Positions 1 to 7,242 of a stretch of 64,000 bases of DNA are shown piece after piece. Position 1 is the stretch's first letter, and every line of letters begins with the position of its first letter. Source of the stretch: Pseudogemmobacter sp044142105. GTDB lineage: Bacteria > Pseudomonadota > Alphaproteobacteria > Rhodobacterales > Rhodobacteraceae. The notes under the pieces were generated by a model that was not told the origin of the DNA, ran no database searches, and saw only the letters and a program-made list of their open reading frames with translations. The position numbers and the translations under genes are program-made. The stretch spans positions 966,648 to 1,030,647 of the forward strand of contig NZ_JBGTYM010000001.1 of the NCBI RefSeq assembly GCF_044142105.1. The letters run 5' to 3'.

Positions 1-2
1 CC

Positions 3-1037
3 TCAGCCAGGCCGAAGATTTGGATGGCGAAGACAGTCGACGGCGTCCTCCACAATCCTGCGCAGGCGCTCTGCGGCCGGTACGATATCCGTCACCCCGC
101 TGACTCCCTGCCCCGCATAGAGCGCCATCTCCTCGAGGCTTCCGGTGGTGTGCCGCATCGGTGAGTCAGTGCTGAAACGCAGAAGCGGCTGGCCGCTGTC
201 ATGGGCGATCACCTCGCGCGGCAGTTCGGCGGGGTCGTGCCCCATCAACCGCCCGGACAAACCTTCCGTGACGCTGTTGCCCAGAACCCTTACCGCTGCG
301 CCCTTGGGCCAGTTCAGCACGAAGACATCGGTCAGCACTGTGTCGTCAGTGCCCGCCTGCACCACGCGCGCCTTGTGATAATCGTGCGCCCAGGATTCAG
401 TTGTCGCCAGAAAGGCGGTGCCGCATTGCACCCCCTGCGCGCCCATCGTCAGCGCCGCCGCCAGCCCCCGGCCCGTTGTGATGCCGCCGGAGACCACCAC
501 CGGCACTTTGGCGCCGTCAAGCACCGCCTCGGCCAGCGCGAAAGCGCCGGTGCGACCGTGGACATGGCCGCCAGCCTCGATTCCCTGGGCGATGATCACA
601 TCGGCGCCCGCGTCTTCGGCCTGGCGCGCGGATGCCAGCGTCCCGACCTGGTGAAGCACGAGGCAGCCTTCTCGTTTGACCTGCTCTACCACCGCCGGGA
701 CCACATCCCAAAAGAACGTGAAGGCACGGACACCCAGGTCAAGACAGCGGGAAATCTGCGCCTGAAGCAGCAAGGGATCGGTGGCGGAGGGGATCACGTT
801 GACCGCAAAGGGTTTGTCGGTCGCCGCGCGAAAGGCGCGAATCTCAGCCTCGATGAGTTCCGGGCTTTCGCGCACCATCCCGAGCATCGCGAAGCCGCCC
901 GCTTGGGCGACCGCTACTGCCAGCTCCGCCCGAGCCACGCCCCCCATTCCCGCAAGAAGCACGGGCAGCTCACAGCCCAGAAGATCGCAAAGCGGAGTGC
1001 GGAGGTCGAACTTCCTATCCAGGGCATCCATAGGCAT
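3..1037 (-). CDS. Nitronate monooxygenase (2-nitropropane dioxygenase family)
   Basis: This encodes an FMN-dependent TIM-barrel enzyme of about 344 residues. Family members oxidise alkyl nitronates, and some relatives are FabK-like reductases, so the substrate is inferred. Visible motifs are a glycine-rich N-terminal strand-loop (VLLAGMGGVA, about residues 27-36), the family AQGIEAGGH motif (150-158), the phosphate-binding GGI (184-186) and MGAQGVQCGTAFL (198-210). I chose the ATG at 1037 and not the GTG one codon upstream. A second ATG lies two codons inside. There is only a weak purine stretch upstream, so the exact start is uncertain. The stop codon lies at the very edge of the window, so the gene is complete but its downstream neighbour is not visible. 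Confidence 0.88.
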   Translation of the reverse strand: MPMDALDRKFDLRTPLCDLLGCELPVLLAGMGGVARAELAVAVAQAGGFAMLGMVRESPELIEAEIRAFRAATDKPFAVNVIPSATDPLLLQAQISRCLDLGVRAFTFFWDVVPAVVEQVKREGCLVLHQVGTLASARQAEDAGADVIIAQGIEAGGHVHGRTGAFALAEAVLDGAKVPVVVSGGITTGRGLAAALTMGAQGVQCGTAFLATTESWAHDYHKARVVQAGTDDTVLTDVFVLNWPKGAAVRVLGNSVTEGLSGRLMGHDPAELPREVIAHDSGQPLLRFSTDSPMRHTTGSLEEMALYAGQGVSGVTDIVPAAERLRRIVEDAVDCLRHPNLRPG

Positions 1038-1380
1038 CACCCATTTTCAAACGAGGTTGCCGCAGGAAATCGCTTGGCACAACTGCAATATCTAGCTGTC
1101 CTTCTTGCGCTATGGTCGACCGCTGCGGCCACCCATTGGGATATTCCGAATGGCAACGACGGATGAAAGCCGAACCGAGCCGCCACCGGGTCGTGCTGGA
1201 TGTGCGCCCCGCACTGCGCATGGTCGATCAAGCACGCGGCCGGAGTGATTGAGCGCTACGTCGCCCTGCCGCCCCAAATGGCGGATGGAATCGGCGAGAA
1301 TCCAGCCCACCGCAGGGGCGCAACGGGAACGGTCCTGCGAACTGGATCGCAAACCGGGCATTTGGAAAACTGCTAAGTGA
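1038..1380. other. Intergenic stretch without recognisable gene
   Basis: About 340 bases lie between the nitronate monooxygenase start and the tRNA-Pro 3' end. Open frames across it are short and unlike known proteins, and one runs into the tRNA. I see no convincing promoter or terminator. It must hold the promoter of the leftward monooxygenase gene. Confidence 0.5.
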
Positions 1381-1457
1381 TGGTCGGGGCGAGAAGATTC
1401 GAACTTCCGACCTACGGTACCCAAAACCGTCGCGCTACCAGACTGCGCTACGCCCCG
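1381..1457 (-). tRNA. tRNA-Pro (anticodon UGG)
   Basis: This 77-nt cloverleaf is read on the minus strand. The acceptor stem CGGGGCG pairs with CGCCCCG, followed by the A discriminator and an encoded CCA. The anticodon stem ACGGT/ACCGT encloses the loop TTTGGGT, which gives anticodon UGG. The T-arm carries GTTCGAATC. The loop and body closely resemble known bacterial proline tRNAs. Confidence 0.97.
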
Positions 1458-1563
1458 ACGCCCTGCCCCTTAGCCTGTCTCGGACCGAAGGGGAAGGTGC
1501 CAGGCCGCATCTGGCGCGCTTTGTCGGAAATTTCCTGCGCCGCGGCCGCGCAGGCCTTGGCGG

Positions 1564-2046
1564 TCAGTCGCAGGGCCAGGCGGCGGTGGCGGCGGGGATC
1601 GCGGGATGGCGCAGCTCCACCCCGGGCACGATGCCCAGCCGCGCCGCCAGCCCGCCATTGATTTCCAGCACGAAACGCACGCCAGCGCCGCCGTCGATCG
1701 GCGTTTCGTCCAGCGGCACCGCATTGGCATGAATGTGCGTCACGACGCCCCGATCATCGGCAAAGATCATGTCCAGCGGGATGAGCGTGTCCTTCATCCA
1801 GAAAGTCGCGCGGCGCGACGTCTCATAGACGAAGAACATCCCCCGGTCGGCGTCGAGCCTGTCACGCTGCATCAGACCCTGCGCACGTTCGGCGGCATCA
1901 TCGGCCAGTTCGACCACGAAGCTCTGATGCAAACCTTCGCCGCGCAGATCCAGCCGCGCCGGCGAACAGTCGGCCGCGGCCGCTGCCACCTCGCCGCCCG
2001 CCAGAAAGGCAAGCAGCGCCGATGCCATGGCGGCCCGGACCGTCAC
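1564..2046 (-). CDS. DUF192 family exported protein
   Basis: This is a small secreted or periplasmic DUF192 protein of about 160 residues with unknown biochemical role. The N-terminus reads as a signal peptide (an Arg followed by an Ala/Leu-rich stretch ending VAAAAA). The body shows the family signatures RAQGLMQRDRL, GMFFVYE, FWMKDTLIPLDMIF and VLEINGG. I chose the GTG at 2046 because it overlaps the stop of the upstream cold-shock gene as GTGA, the usual sign of translational coupling, and because it supplies the positive charge of the signal peptide. An ATG at 2028 is the alternative. It is the second gene of a two-gene operon with the cold-shock protein. Confidence 0.85.
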   Translation of the reverse strand: MTVRAAMASALLAFLAGGEVAAAAADCSPARLDLRGEGLHQSFVVELADDAAERAQGLMQRDRLDADRGMFFVYETSRRATFWMKDTLIPLDMIFADDRGVVTHIHANAVPLDETPIDGGAGVRFVLEINGGLAARLGIVPGVELRHPAIPAATAAWPCD

Positions 2047-2606
2047 CGTGCCGCCTCGACCTCGACCGGTGCGTCTTCCCGGGGCCGCAGCGCGGATTCC
2101 CAGCTTTGCACCTGCACCGCCATCCGGCCGCGCCGCCCCTCGATCACGCGCAACGCCACGGCTTCGCCCGAGACGAGATCGGCCAGACCCGAGACGCGCA
2201 GCACCTCGACATGAATGAACACGTCCTCGGGGCGACCGAAGACATTGGCAAAGCCAAAGCCCTTGCCCTTGTCGAACCATTTCACGCGGGCCGGCTCGAG
2301 AGGCAGCGCCCGCAGGTCTTCCGAGGACAACATTCCTGCGTCCTCGCCCAGCGGGAGCGTGATCCCTTCGGGCGGCTCAATCGTCAGGACTTCTACAGCC
2401 TGGACGCCGCGCTGCGTGGCCTGGATTCGAACCGTGATGCCGGCGCCATCGGCAACGGAACTTTGGCCGAAGTTGCGCAACACATTCGCGTGCAAAAGGA
2501 TATCGGCGTTCGATGCCTCAGAAACGATGAAGCCAAAGCCTTTTGCCGGATCAAACCATTTTACCCGACCCTGCACCACCTGCACGGCCTTTTCTTCTTC
2601 TGTCAT
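2043..2606 (-). CDS. Tandem cold-shock-domain protein
   Basis: This 187-residue protein has two cold-shock (OB-fold) domains instead of the usual single 70-residue domain. Domain 1 (about residues 10-77) carries RVKWFDPAKGFGFI and the RNP2-like DILLH. Domain 2 (about 107-174) carries RVKWFDKGKGFGFA and DVFIH. Such proteins bind single-stranded nucleic acid and act as RNA chaperones. An acidic/Leu-rich linker with EPPEGITLPLGED separates the domains. Double-CSD proteins are common in alphaproteobacteria. It is first in an operon with the DUF192 gene, and a clustered inverted-repeat element lies 82-108 bp upstream of the start. Confidence 0.93.
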   Translation of the reverse strand: MTEEEKAVQVVQGRVKWFDPAKGFGFIVSEASNADILLHANVLRNFGQSSVADGAGITVRIQATQRGVQAVEVLTIEPPEGITLPLGEDAGMLSSEDLRALPLEPARVKWFDKGKGFGFANVFGRPEDVFIHVEVLRVSGLADLVSGEAVALRVIEGRRGRMAVQVQSWESALRPREDAPVEVEAAR

Positions 2607-2687
2607 TTCAGAGGCTATCTCCCCAGATTAAGCCCGCCCCGTTGATGACGCTTAACTGGCCTTTGGTTCAAGAGGAAATCGTCACAC

Positions 2688-2714
2688 CTGCAAAGAAATT
2701 GCAGAACCCTGCAA
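2688..2714. promoter_or_regulatory. Triple alternating TTGCAG half-site operator candidate
   Basis: Three copies of the same half-site alternate in orientation: CTGCAA (2688-2693), N5, TTGCAG (2699-2704), N4, CTGCAA (2709-2714). Two overlapping palindromes therefore share the middle half-site. It lies between the pdxH stop (2718) and the cold-shock gene start (2606), so it most likely serves the leftward cold-shock operon. TTGCAA-type repeats are bound by ScfR/RamB/PccR-type regulators of short-chain acyl metabolism, but that link is inference. Confidence 0.55.
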
Positions 2715-2717
2715 CCA

Positions 2718-3371
2718 TCAGGGGTTAAGGCGCGAAACTGCCCAACCTGACGTCGCGTCCGAGCGTGTCCAGCGAAAGCGGTCATGCAAGCGGAAGGCGC
2801 CGTCGGCCCAGAATTCGATCTCGACGGGCCGAATCCGATACCCGCCCCAGAAGGGCGGTCGACGCGGGGCCGTACCCTGCGCCAGCGTCACTTTCGCGAC
2901 CTCGGCCATCAATGCCTCGCGCGACGACAGCGGCTGCGACTGTTTGCTGGCCCAGGCGCCCAGGCGCGACTTCAGGCTGCGGCTGGCGAAATACGCATCG
3001 GCCTGCGGTCCCTCCTCGCGGGTTACCATGCCCCTGACGCGGATCTGGCGGCGCAGCGATTTCCAGTGCAGCACGAAGGCGGCCATGCCGGCCTGCTCGA
3101 TCTCCTCAGCCTTTTTCGAAGTGTAGTTGGTGTAGAAGACAAAGGCGCCGTCACCGCCCCCCGCGACCTCGATCTCTTTCAGCAAGACCATGCGGACATT
3201 GGGCAGTCCCGCTGCATCGACAGTGGCCAGCGCGATGGCATTGGGGTCGTTGATCTCGCTCTTCTCGGCCTCGGCCAGCCAGGCGGCGGCGATGGCAAAA
3301 GGGTCGTCGCCCGCGAAAATACCACTGCGGACCGCGGTCTCGCTGATGGTCGAACCTGTCGCTGCTCCCAT
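2718..3371 (-). CDS. pdxH: Pyridoxamine 5'-phosphate oxidase
   Basis: This is the FMN enzyme that makes pyridoxal 5'-phosphate from PNP or PMP, the last step of vitamin B6 synthesis and salvage. The 217-residue translation shows RMVLLKE, FYTNYTSKKAEEI, RQIRVRG, SRSLKSRLGAWASKQSQ and the C-terminal RFRWTR...W.V.RLNP, all hallmarks of the family. I chose the ATG at 3371 because GGAGG lies 7 bases upstream. An in-frame start further upstream lacks such a site. It is divergent from fabI across about 100 bp. Confidence 0.95.
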   Translation of the reverse strand: MGAATGSTISETAVRSGIFAGDDPFAIAAAWLAEAEKSEINDPNAIALATVDAAGLPNVRMVLLKEIEVAGGGDGAFVFYTNYTSKKAEEIEQAGMAAFVLHWKSLRRQIRVRGMVTREEGPQADAYFASRSLKSRLGAWASKQSQPLSSREALMAEVAKVTLAQGTAPRRPPFWGGYRIRPVEIEFWADGAFRLHDRFRWTRSDATSGWAVSRLNP

Positions 3372-3474
3372 GATCTGGCCTCCATTCGCGGCTGCCGCCG
3401 CGCCCTTGCGGCGCAGCACCTTTCCGCCTAAACACCGTCGTCAACGTGCCGTAAGGGAGGGTGAGGGACTGGGA

Positions 3475-4305
3475 ATGTCAACCGGACTGATGGCAGGCAA
3501 ACGTGGGCTCATCATGGGCCTTGCCAATGACAAGTCGATCGCCTGGGGCATTGCCCAGGCCGTGGCGGCGCAGGGGGCGGAACTGGCCTTCTCCTATCAG
3601 GGCGACGCTCTGAAGAAGCGGGTCGAACCCTTGGCCGCAAGCCTTGGATCGCCGCGGCTTTTCGAATGCGACGTCTCGTCGGAAGAAAGCCTGGATGCGC
3701 TGTTCGACTGGGTGAAGGCGGAATGGGGCGGGCTTGACTTCGTCGTCCATGCCATCGGCTTTTCCGACAAGAATGAATTGCGCGGCCGCTACGTGGAAAC
3801 ATCGCGCGCCAACTTTCTGATGTCCATGGACATTTCGGTCTATTCCTTTACCGCCGTCTGCCGCCGGGCCGGCGCGCTGATGGGGCCGGGTGGCAGCATG
3901 TTGACCCTGACCTATTACGGCGCCGAAAAGGTCATGCCGCATTATAACGTGATGGGTCTGTGCAAGGCCGCGCTGGAAGCCAGCGTCAAGTATCTCGCCG
4001 AGGATTTCGGCAAGGACGGCATCCGCGTCAACGCGATCAGCGCGGGACCGATCAAGACCCTGGCCGCCAGCGGCATCGGCGATTTCCGCTACATCTTGAA
4101 ATGGAACGAGCTGAACTCGCCCCTGCGCCGCAACGTCACGCAGGAAGAGGTGGGCAAGGCCGCGCTGTTCCTGCTGTCGGACCTTGGTTCGGGCACCACG
4201 GGCGAGAACCTGCATGTCGATTGCGGCTATCATGTCGTGGGCATGAAGGCGATCGACGCGCCGGATATCGGCCTGCTGACCGGGCGCACCGAAGGCGGAC
4301 ATTGA
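3475..4305 (+). CDS. fabI: Enoyl-[acyl-carrier-protein] reductase (NADH)
   Basis: This enzyme reduces enoyl-ACP in the last step of each fatty-acid elongation cycle. It is a 276-residue short-chain dehydrogenase fold with the FabI nucleotide motif GLANDKSIAWGIA near the N-terminus and the FabI-specific Tyr-x6-Lys catalytic pair in PHYNVMGLCKAALE, in place of the usual Tyr-x3-Lys. The ATG at 3475 is preceded by a GGGAGGG stretch. The stop overlaps the next start (TGATG), so it is probably co-transcribed with the LysE-type exporter. Confidence 0.96.
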   Translation: MSTGLMAGKRGLIMGLANDKSIAWGIAQAVAAQGAELAFSYQGDALKKRVEPLAASLGSPRLFECDVSSEESLDALFDWVKAEWGGLDFVVHAIGFSDKNELRGRYVETSRANFLMSMDISVYSFTAVCRRAGALMGPGGSMLTLTYYGAEKVMPHYNVMGLCKAALEASVKYLAEDFGKDGIRVNAISAGPIKTLAASGIGDFRYILKWNELNSPLRRNVTQEEVGKAALFLLSDLGSGTTGENLHVDCGYHVVGMKAIDAPDIGLLTGRTEGGH

Positions 4306-4919
4306 TGACGCCGGGGGCCTTCCTGGCCTTCGCGGGCCTTTCCCTCTTCGCCGCCGTCAGCCCCGGCCCGGCCGTCCTGATGGCGGCCCGTACCGGGCTG
4401 ACCGAGGGCTTCCGTACCGGCGCGATGCTGGCGGCAGGGATCGGCGCGGGTGCGGTGGTCTGGGCCTCGGCCGCCATGTTCGGGCTGAACCTGGTCTTCG
4501 CCGTGGCGCCCTGGGCGCTTTGGGCGCTGAAACTTGGCGGCGGCGCCTATTTGCTATGGATGGCCTGGCACCTGTGGCGCGATGCGGCGAAACCGCTGGC
4601 CCAGGGCGTGGAACGGCCCCTGCCGCGCTCGCCCGGCTCGGCCTTTCGGCTCGGACTTTTCACCCAGCTCGCCAATCCCAAGCCCGCCGTGATGTTCTCG
4701 GCGATCTTCCTGGGCACCGTACCGCAGGGCACCGCGCCCTGGGTCTATGTCGCCCTGCTGGTGGTCGTCTTCCTGAACGAGACGGTCTGGAACACCATCG
4801 TCGCCCGCATCTTCTCGCTCGACCGCACCCGGGCCAAGTATATCAGCCTGAAAACCCTGATCGACCGCAGCTTCGGCGCCTGCCTTGCGCTGCTGGGGAT
4901 CAAGATCGCCGCCACCTGA
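4305..4919 (+). CDS. LysE/RhtB family amino-acid exporter
   Basis: This 204-residue inner-membrane protein has about six hydrophobic segments. Its opening TPGAFLAFAGLSLFAAVSPGP contains the family SPGP motif, followed by a Gly-rich second segment and the later LANPKPAVMF motif, which is nearly invariant in RhtB-type exporters. Members export amino acids or derivatives, but the substrate is unknown here. Its start overlaps the fabI stop (TGATG), and gpt follows 12 bp downstream, so all three probably share a transcript. Confidence 0.9.
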   Translation: MTPGAFLAFAGLSLFAAVSPGPAVLMAARTGLTEGFRTGAMLAAGIGAGAVVWASAAMFGLNLVFAVAPWALWALKLGGGAYLLWMAWHLWRDAAKPLAQGVERPLPRSPGSAFRLGLFTQLANPKPAVMFSAIFLGTVPQGTAPWVYVALLVVVFLNETVWNTIVARIFSLDRTRAKYISLKTLIDRSFGACLALLGIKIAAT

Positions 4920-4931
4920 GGAGCAAGAGCC

Positions 4932-5438
4932 ATGTCCTCCGACCGCCTGCCGCACGAGAAAGGGTTCCATGTCAGCTGGGACCAGATCCATCGCGATGCC
5001 CGCGCGCTGTCGTGGCGGCTGGATGGCAAAGGGCCGGATGCCGGGGCCTGGCGGGCCGTGGTTGCGATCACCCGTGGCGGGTTGGTGCCGGCGATGATCG
5101 TCGGGCGCGAGCTGGACATCCGGGTGATCGACACGATCAGCGTGAAATCCTACAACCACCAGTCGCGCACCGAAGCGCAGGTGATCAAGGCGCCGCAGGC
5201 CGATCTGATGGGCGACGGCACCGGCATCCTGGTGGTGGATGACCTTGTTGACAGTGGAAAGACCTTGGAACTGGTGCGCAAATTGTACCCTCGAGCGCAT
5301 TTTGCCACTGTCTATGCCAAGCCGCATGGCAAGCCGCAGGTTGACACCTATGTGACCGAGGTGTCGCAGGACACCTGGATCTTCTTCCCCTGGGACATGG
5401 CGCTGCAATACGTCCAGCCCTATCGCGGCGCCGACTGA
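4932..5438 (+). CDS. gpt: Xanthine (guanine) phosphoribosyltransferase
   Basis: This enzyme salvages xanthine or guanine with PRPP to give the nucleotide. The protein has 168 residues and the type I phosphoribosyltransferase signature ILVVDDLVDSGKT (about residues 98-110), preceded by AVVAITRGGLVPA and VKSYNHQSR. Its length and C-terminal FFPWDMALQ match bacterial Gpt. A GAGGAGC ribosome binding site lies just upstream of the ATG. It sits in a tight plus-strand series and is followed 5 bp later by the DUF2127 gene. Confidence 0.92.
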   Translation: MSSDRLPHEKGFHVSWDQIHRDARALSWRLDGKGPDAGAWRAVVAITRGGLVPAMIVGRELDIRVIDTISVKSYNHQSRTEAQVIKAPQADLMGDGTGILVVDDLVDSGKTLELVRKLYPRAHFATVYAKPHGKPQVDTYVTEVSQDTWIFFPWDMALQYVQPYRGAD

Positions 5439-5443
5439 CGCCC

Positions 5444-5977
5444 ATGGCCGACCGGCCCCGCCTGCTGCACTGGCTGTTCGAGGCCGGGGCGACGATCAAG
5501 GCCGCATTGGGCGGGCTTGAGGCGCTGGCGGGTCTGGGCCTTCTTCTGACCCCGAATATCGCCTTTGTCCGCCTGGCAGGCTGGTTGAGCCGGTATGAGC
5601 TTGCCGAAGAGCCGCATGAGCGCCTCGCTAGCCTTGCACATCAGATCCTGCGCCCGCTGGCAAATGGATTTCCGCTGGCCGATCAGCATTTCTACGGCCT
5701 GTATCTCGCCTTTCATGGCGGGCTGAAACTGGGCTTCATGCTTTTGCTGATCGCACGCGTGACCTGGGCCTATCCTTTGGCCATGGTCGCGCTGGCCGGG
5801 TTCGCCGCCTATGAAACCTTCGAGGGCCTGCATACCGGCTCGCCCTTCCTTCTGGCGCTGGCCCTGTTTGACATGGTGATGATCCTCCTTGTCTGGCAGG
5901 AATATCGCAGCCTGCGCCGCCGCCCGGCCACCGCGCGCCCCGATCCCAAGGAGACCAAGCCATGTCCCTGCCCCTGA
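5444..5977 (+). CDS. DUF2127 family membrane protein
   Basis: This 177-residue protein has about four hydrophobic segments and matches the DUF2127 pattern: HWLFEAGATIKAALGGLE at the N-terminus, a central soluble loop, and LHTGSPFLLALALFDMVMI near the end. The function of the family is not established. The charged C-terminus (SLRRRPATARPDPKE) is probably cytoplasmic. The last 16 bases overlap the start of the aminotransferase gene, whose AAGGAG ribosome binding site lies inside this reading frame. Confidence 0.82.
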   Translation: MADRPRLLHWLFEAGATIKAALGGLEALAGLGLLLTPNIAFVRLAGWLSRYELAEEPHERLASLAHQILRPLANGFPLADQHFYGLYLAFHGGLKLGFMLLLIARVTWAYPLAMVALAGFAAYETFEGLHTGSPFLLALALFDMVMILLVWQEYRSLRRRPATARPDPKETKPCPCP

Positions 5978-7155
5978 ACCCCGCCTTCGCCGCGACCGAG
6001 CCGCCGCCGGTGATGGAGGCGCGGCGCTGGATCGCGGGCAAGACCTTCACGCCCGAGCGTCCGCTTCTGAATGTCAGCCAGGCCGCGCCGGTCGAAAGCC
6101 CACCGCTTGGCTTGCGCCAGGCGCTGGCCGAGGCGGCGCTGAACGATCCGCAGGCGCATCTCTACGGCCCCGTGCTGGGCCTGCCCGCGCTGCGCGCCGA
6201 AATCGCCGCGCAATTCTCGGCGGCCTATGGCGGCGCGATCGGGGCCGAGGAAGTGGCGATCACCCAGGGCTGCAATCAGGCCTTCTGTGCGATCATGGCC
6301 ACGCTTGCCGGCGCCGGGGACGAGGTCATCCTCCCGACGCCCTGGTATTTCAACCATAAGATGTGGCTCGACATGCAGGGCGTCACGGCGGTGCCGCTCG
6401 AGACCGGCCTGACGCTGATCCCCGATGCCGCCACCGCCGAGGCGCTGATCACCGCAAAGACCCGCGCCATCGTGCTGGTCACGCCCAACAATCCGGGCGG
6501 CGTGGAATATCCCGCTGAAACCGTCGCCGCCTTCCGCGACCTGTGCCGGGCGCGCGGCCTAGCGCTGGTGCTGGACGAGACCTATCGCGATTTCGACAGC
6601 CGCCATTCGGTGGAACTGGGCGGCCGCCCGCATGAGCTGTTCGCCGATCCCGACTGGGCCGACACACTGGTCCAGCTTTATTCCTTCTCCAAGGCCTACC
6701 GGCTGACCGGGCACCGCGTCGGCTCCATCGTTGCCAGCGCCGAACGGCTGGCCGAAGTCGAGAAATTCCTCGACACCGTCGCCATCTGCCCCAGCCAGCT
6801 GGGCCAGATCGGCGCGCTGTGGGGGATGCGGAACCTGCGGCAATGGGTGGCGGGCGAAAGAGACGAGATCCTGGCCCGCCGCCGCGCGATGGAACAGGGC
6901 TTCGGCGCCCTCAAGGGCTGGAAGCTGCTGGGGTGCGGCGCCTATTTCGCTTGCGTGGAACACCCGTTCGACATGGGGTCGGACGTGCTGTGCAAAAGGC
7001 TGGTCGATGATTGCGCCATCCTCATGCTGCCCGGCACCATGTTCCACCCTGCGGGCAGCGCGGCGGGCAAGCGCCAGATCCGCATCGCATTCGCCAATGT
7101 CGACGCGGGGGGCATTGCCGAGATGTTCGCCCGCCTCGCCGCCTTCCGACCCTGA
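5962..7155 (+). CDS. PLP-dependent aminotransferase, class I/II
   Basis: This 397-residue fold-type I aminotransferase shows the substrate and cofactor motifs VTPNNPGG, LDETYRDF and the Schiff-base lysine in SFSKAYRLTGHRVG. An Arg-containing RQIRIAFAN near the C-terminus fits the carboxylate-binding arginine. The family covers aspartate, aromatic and other transaminases, so I do not name a substrate. The ATG at 5962 has AAGGAG at good spacing and overlaps the DUF2127 gene by 16 bases. Confidence 0.88.
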   Translation: MSLPLNPAFAATEPPPVMEARRWIAGKTFTPERPLLNVSQAAPVESPPLGLRQALAEAALNDPQAHLYGPVLGLPALRAEIAAQFSAAYGGAIGAEEVAITQGCNQAFCAIMATLAGAGDEVILPTPWYFNHKMWLDMQGVTAVPLETGLTLIPDAATAEALITAKTRAIVLVTPNNPGGVEYPAETVAAFRDLCRARGLALVLDETYRDFDSRHSVELGGRPHELFADPDWADTLVQLYSFSKAYRLTGHRVGSIVASAERLAEVEKFLDTVAICPSQLGQIGALWGMRNLRQWVAGERDEILARRRAMEQGFGALKGWKLLGCGAYFACVEHPFDMGSDVLCKRLVDDCAILMLPGTMFHPAGSAAGKRQIRIAFANVDAGGIAEMFARLAAFRP

Positions 7156-7242
7156 GACACAGGCGGTTGCCTTCGCGCCCTTGCCCCCCGCCGCCCTTGT
7201 CTCTAGACAGTTCCGAACCTTGCAGCCTTGCGGAAAGTGACC

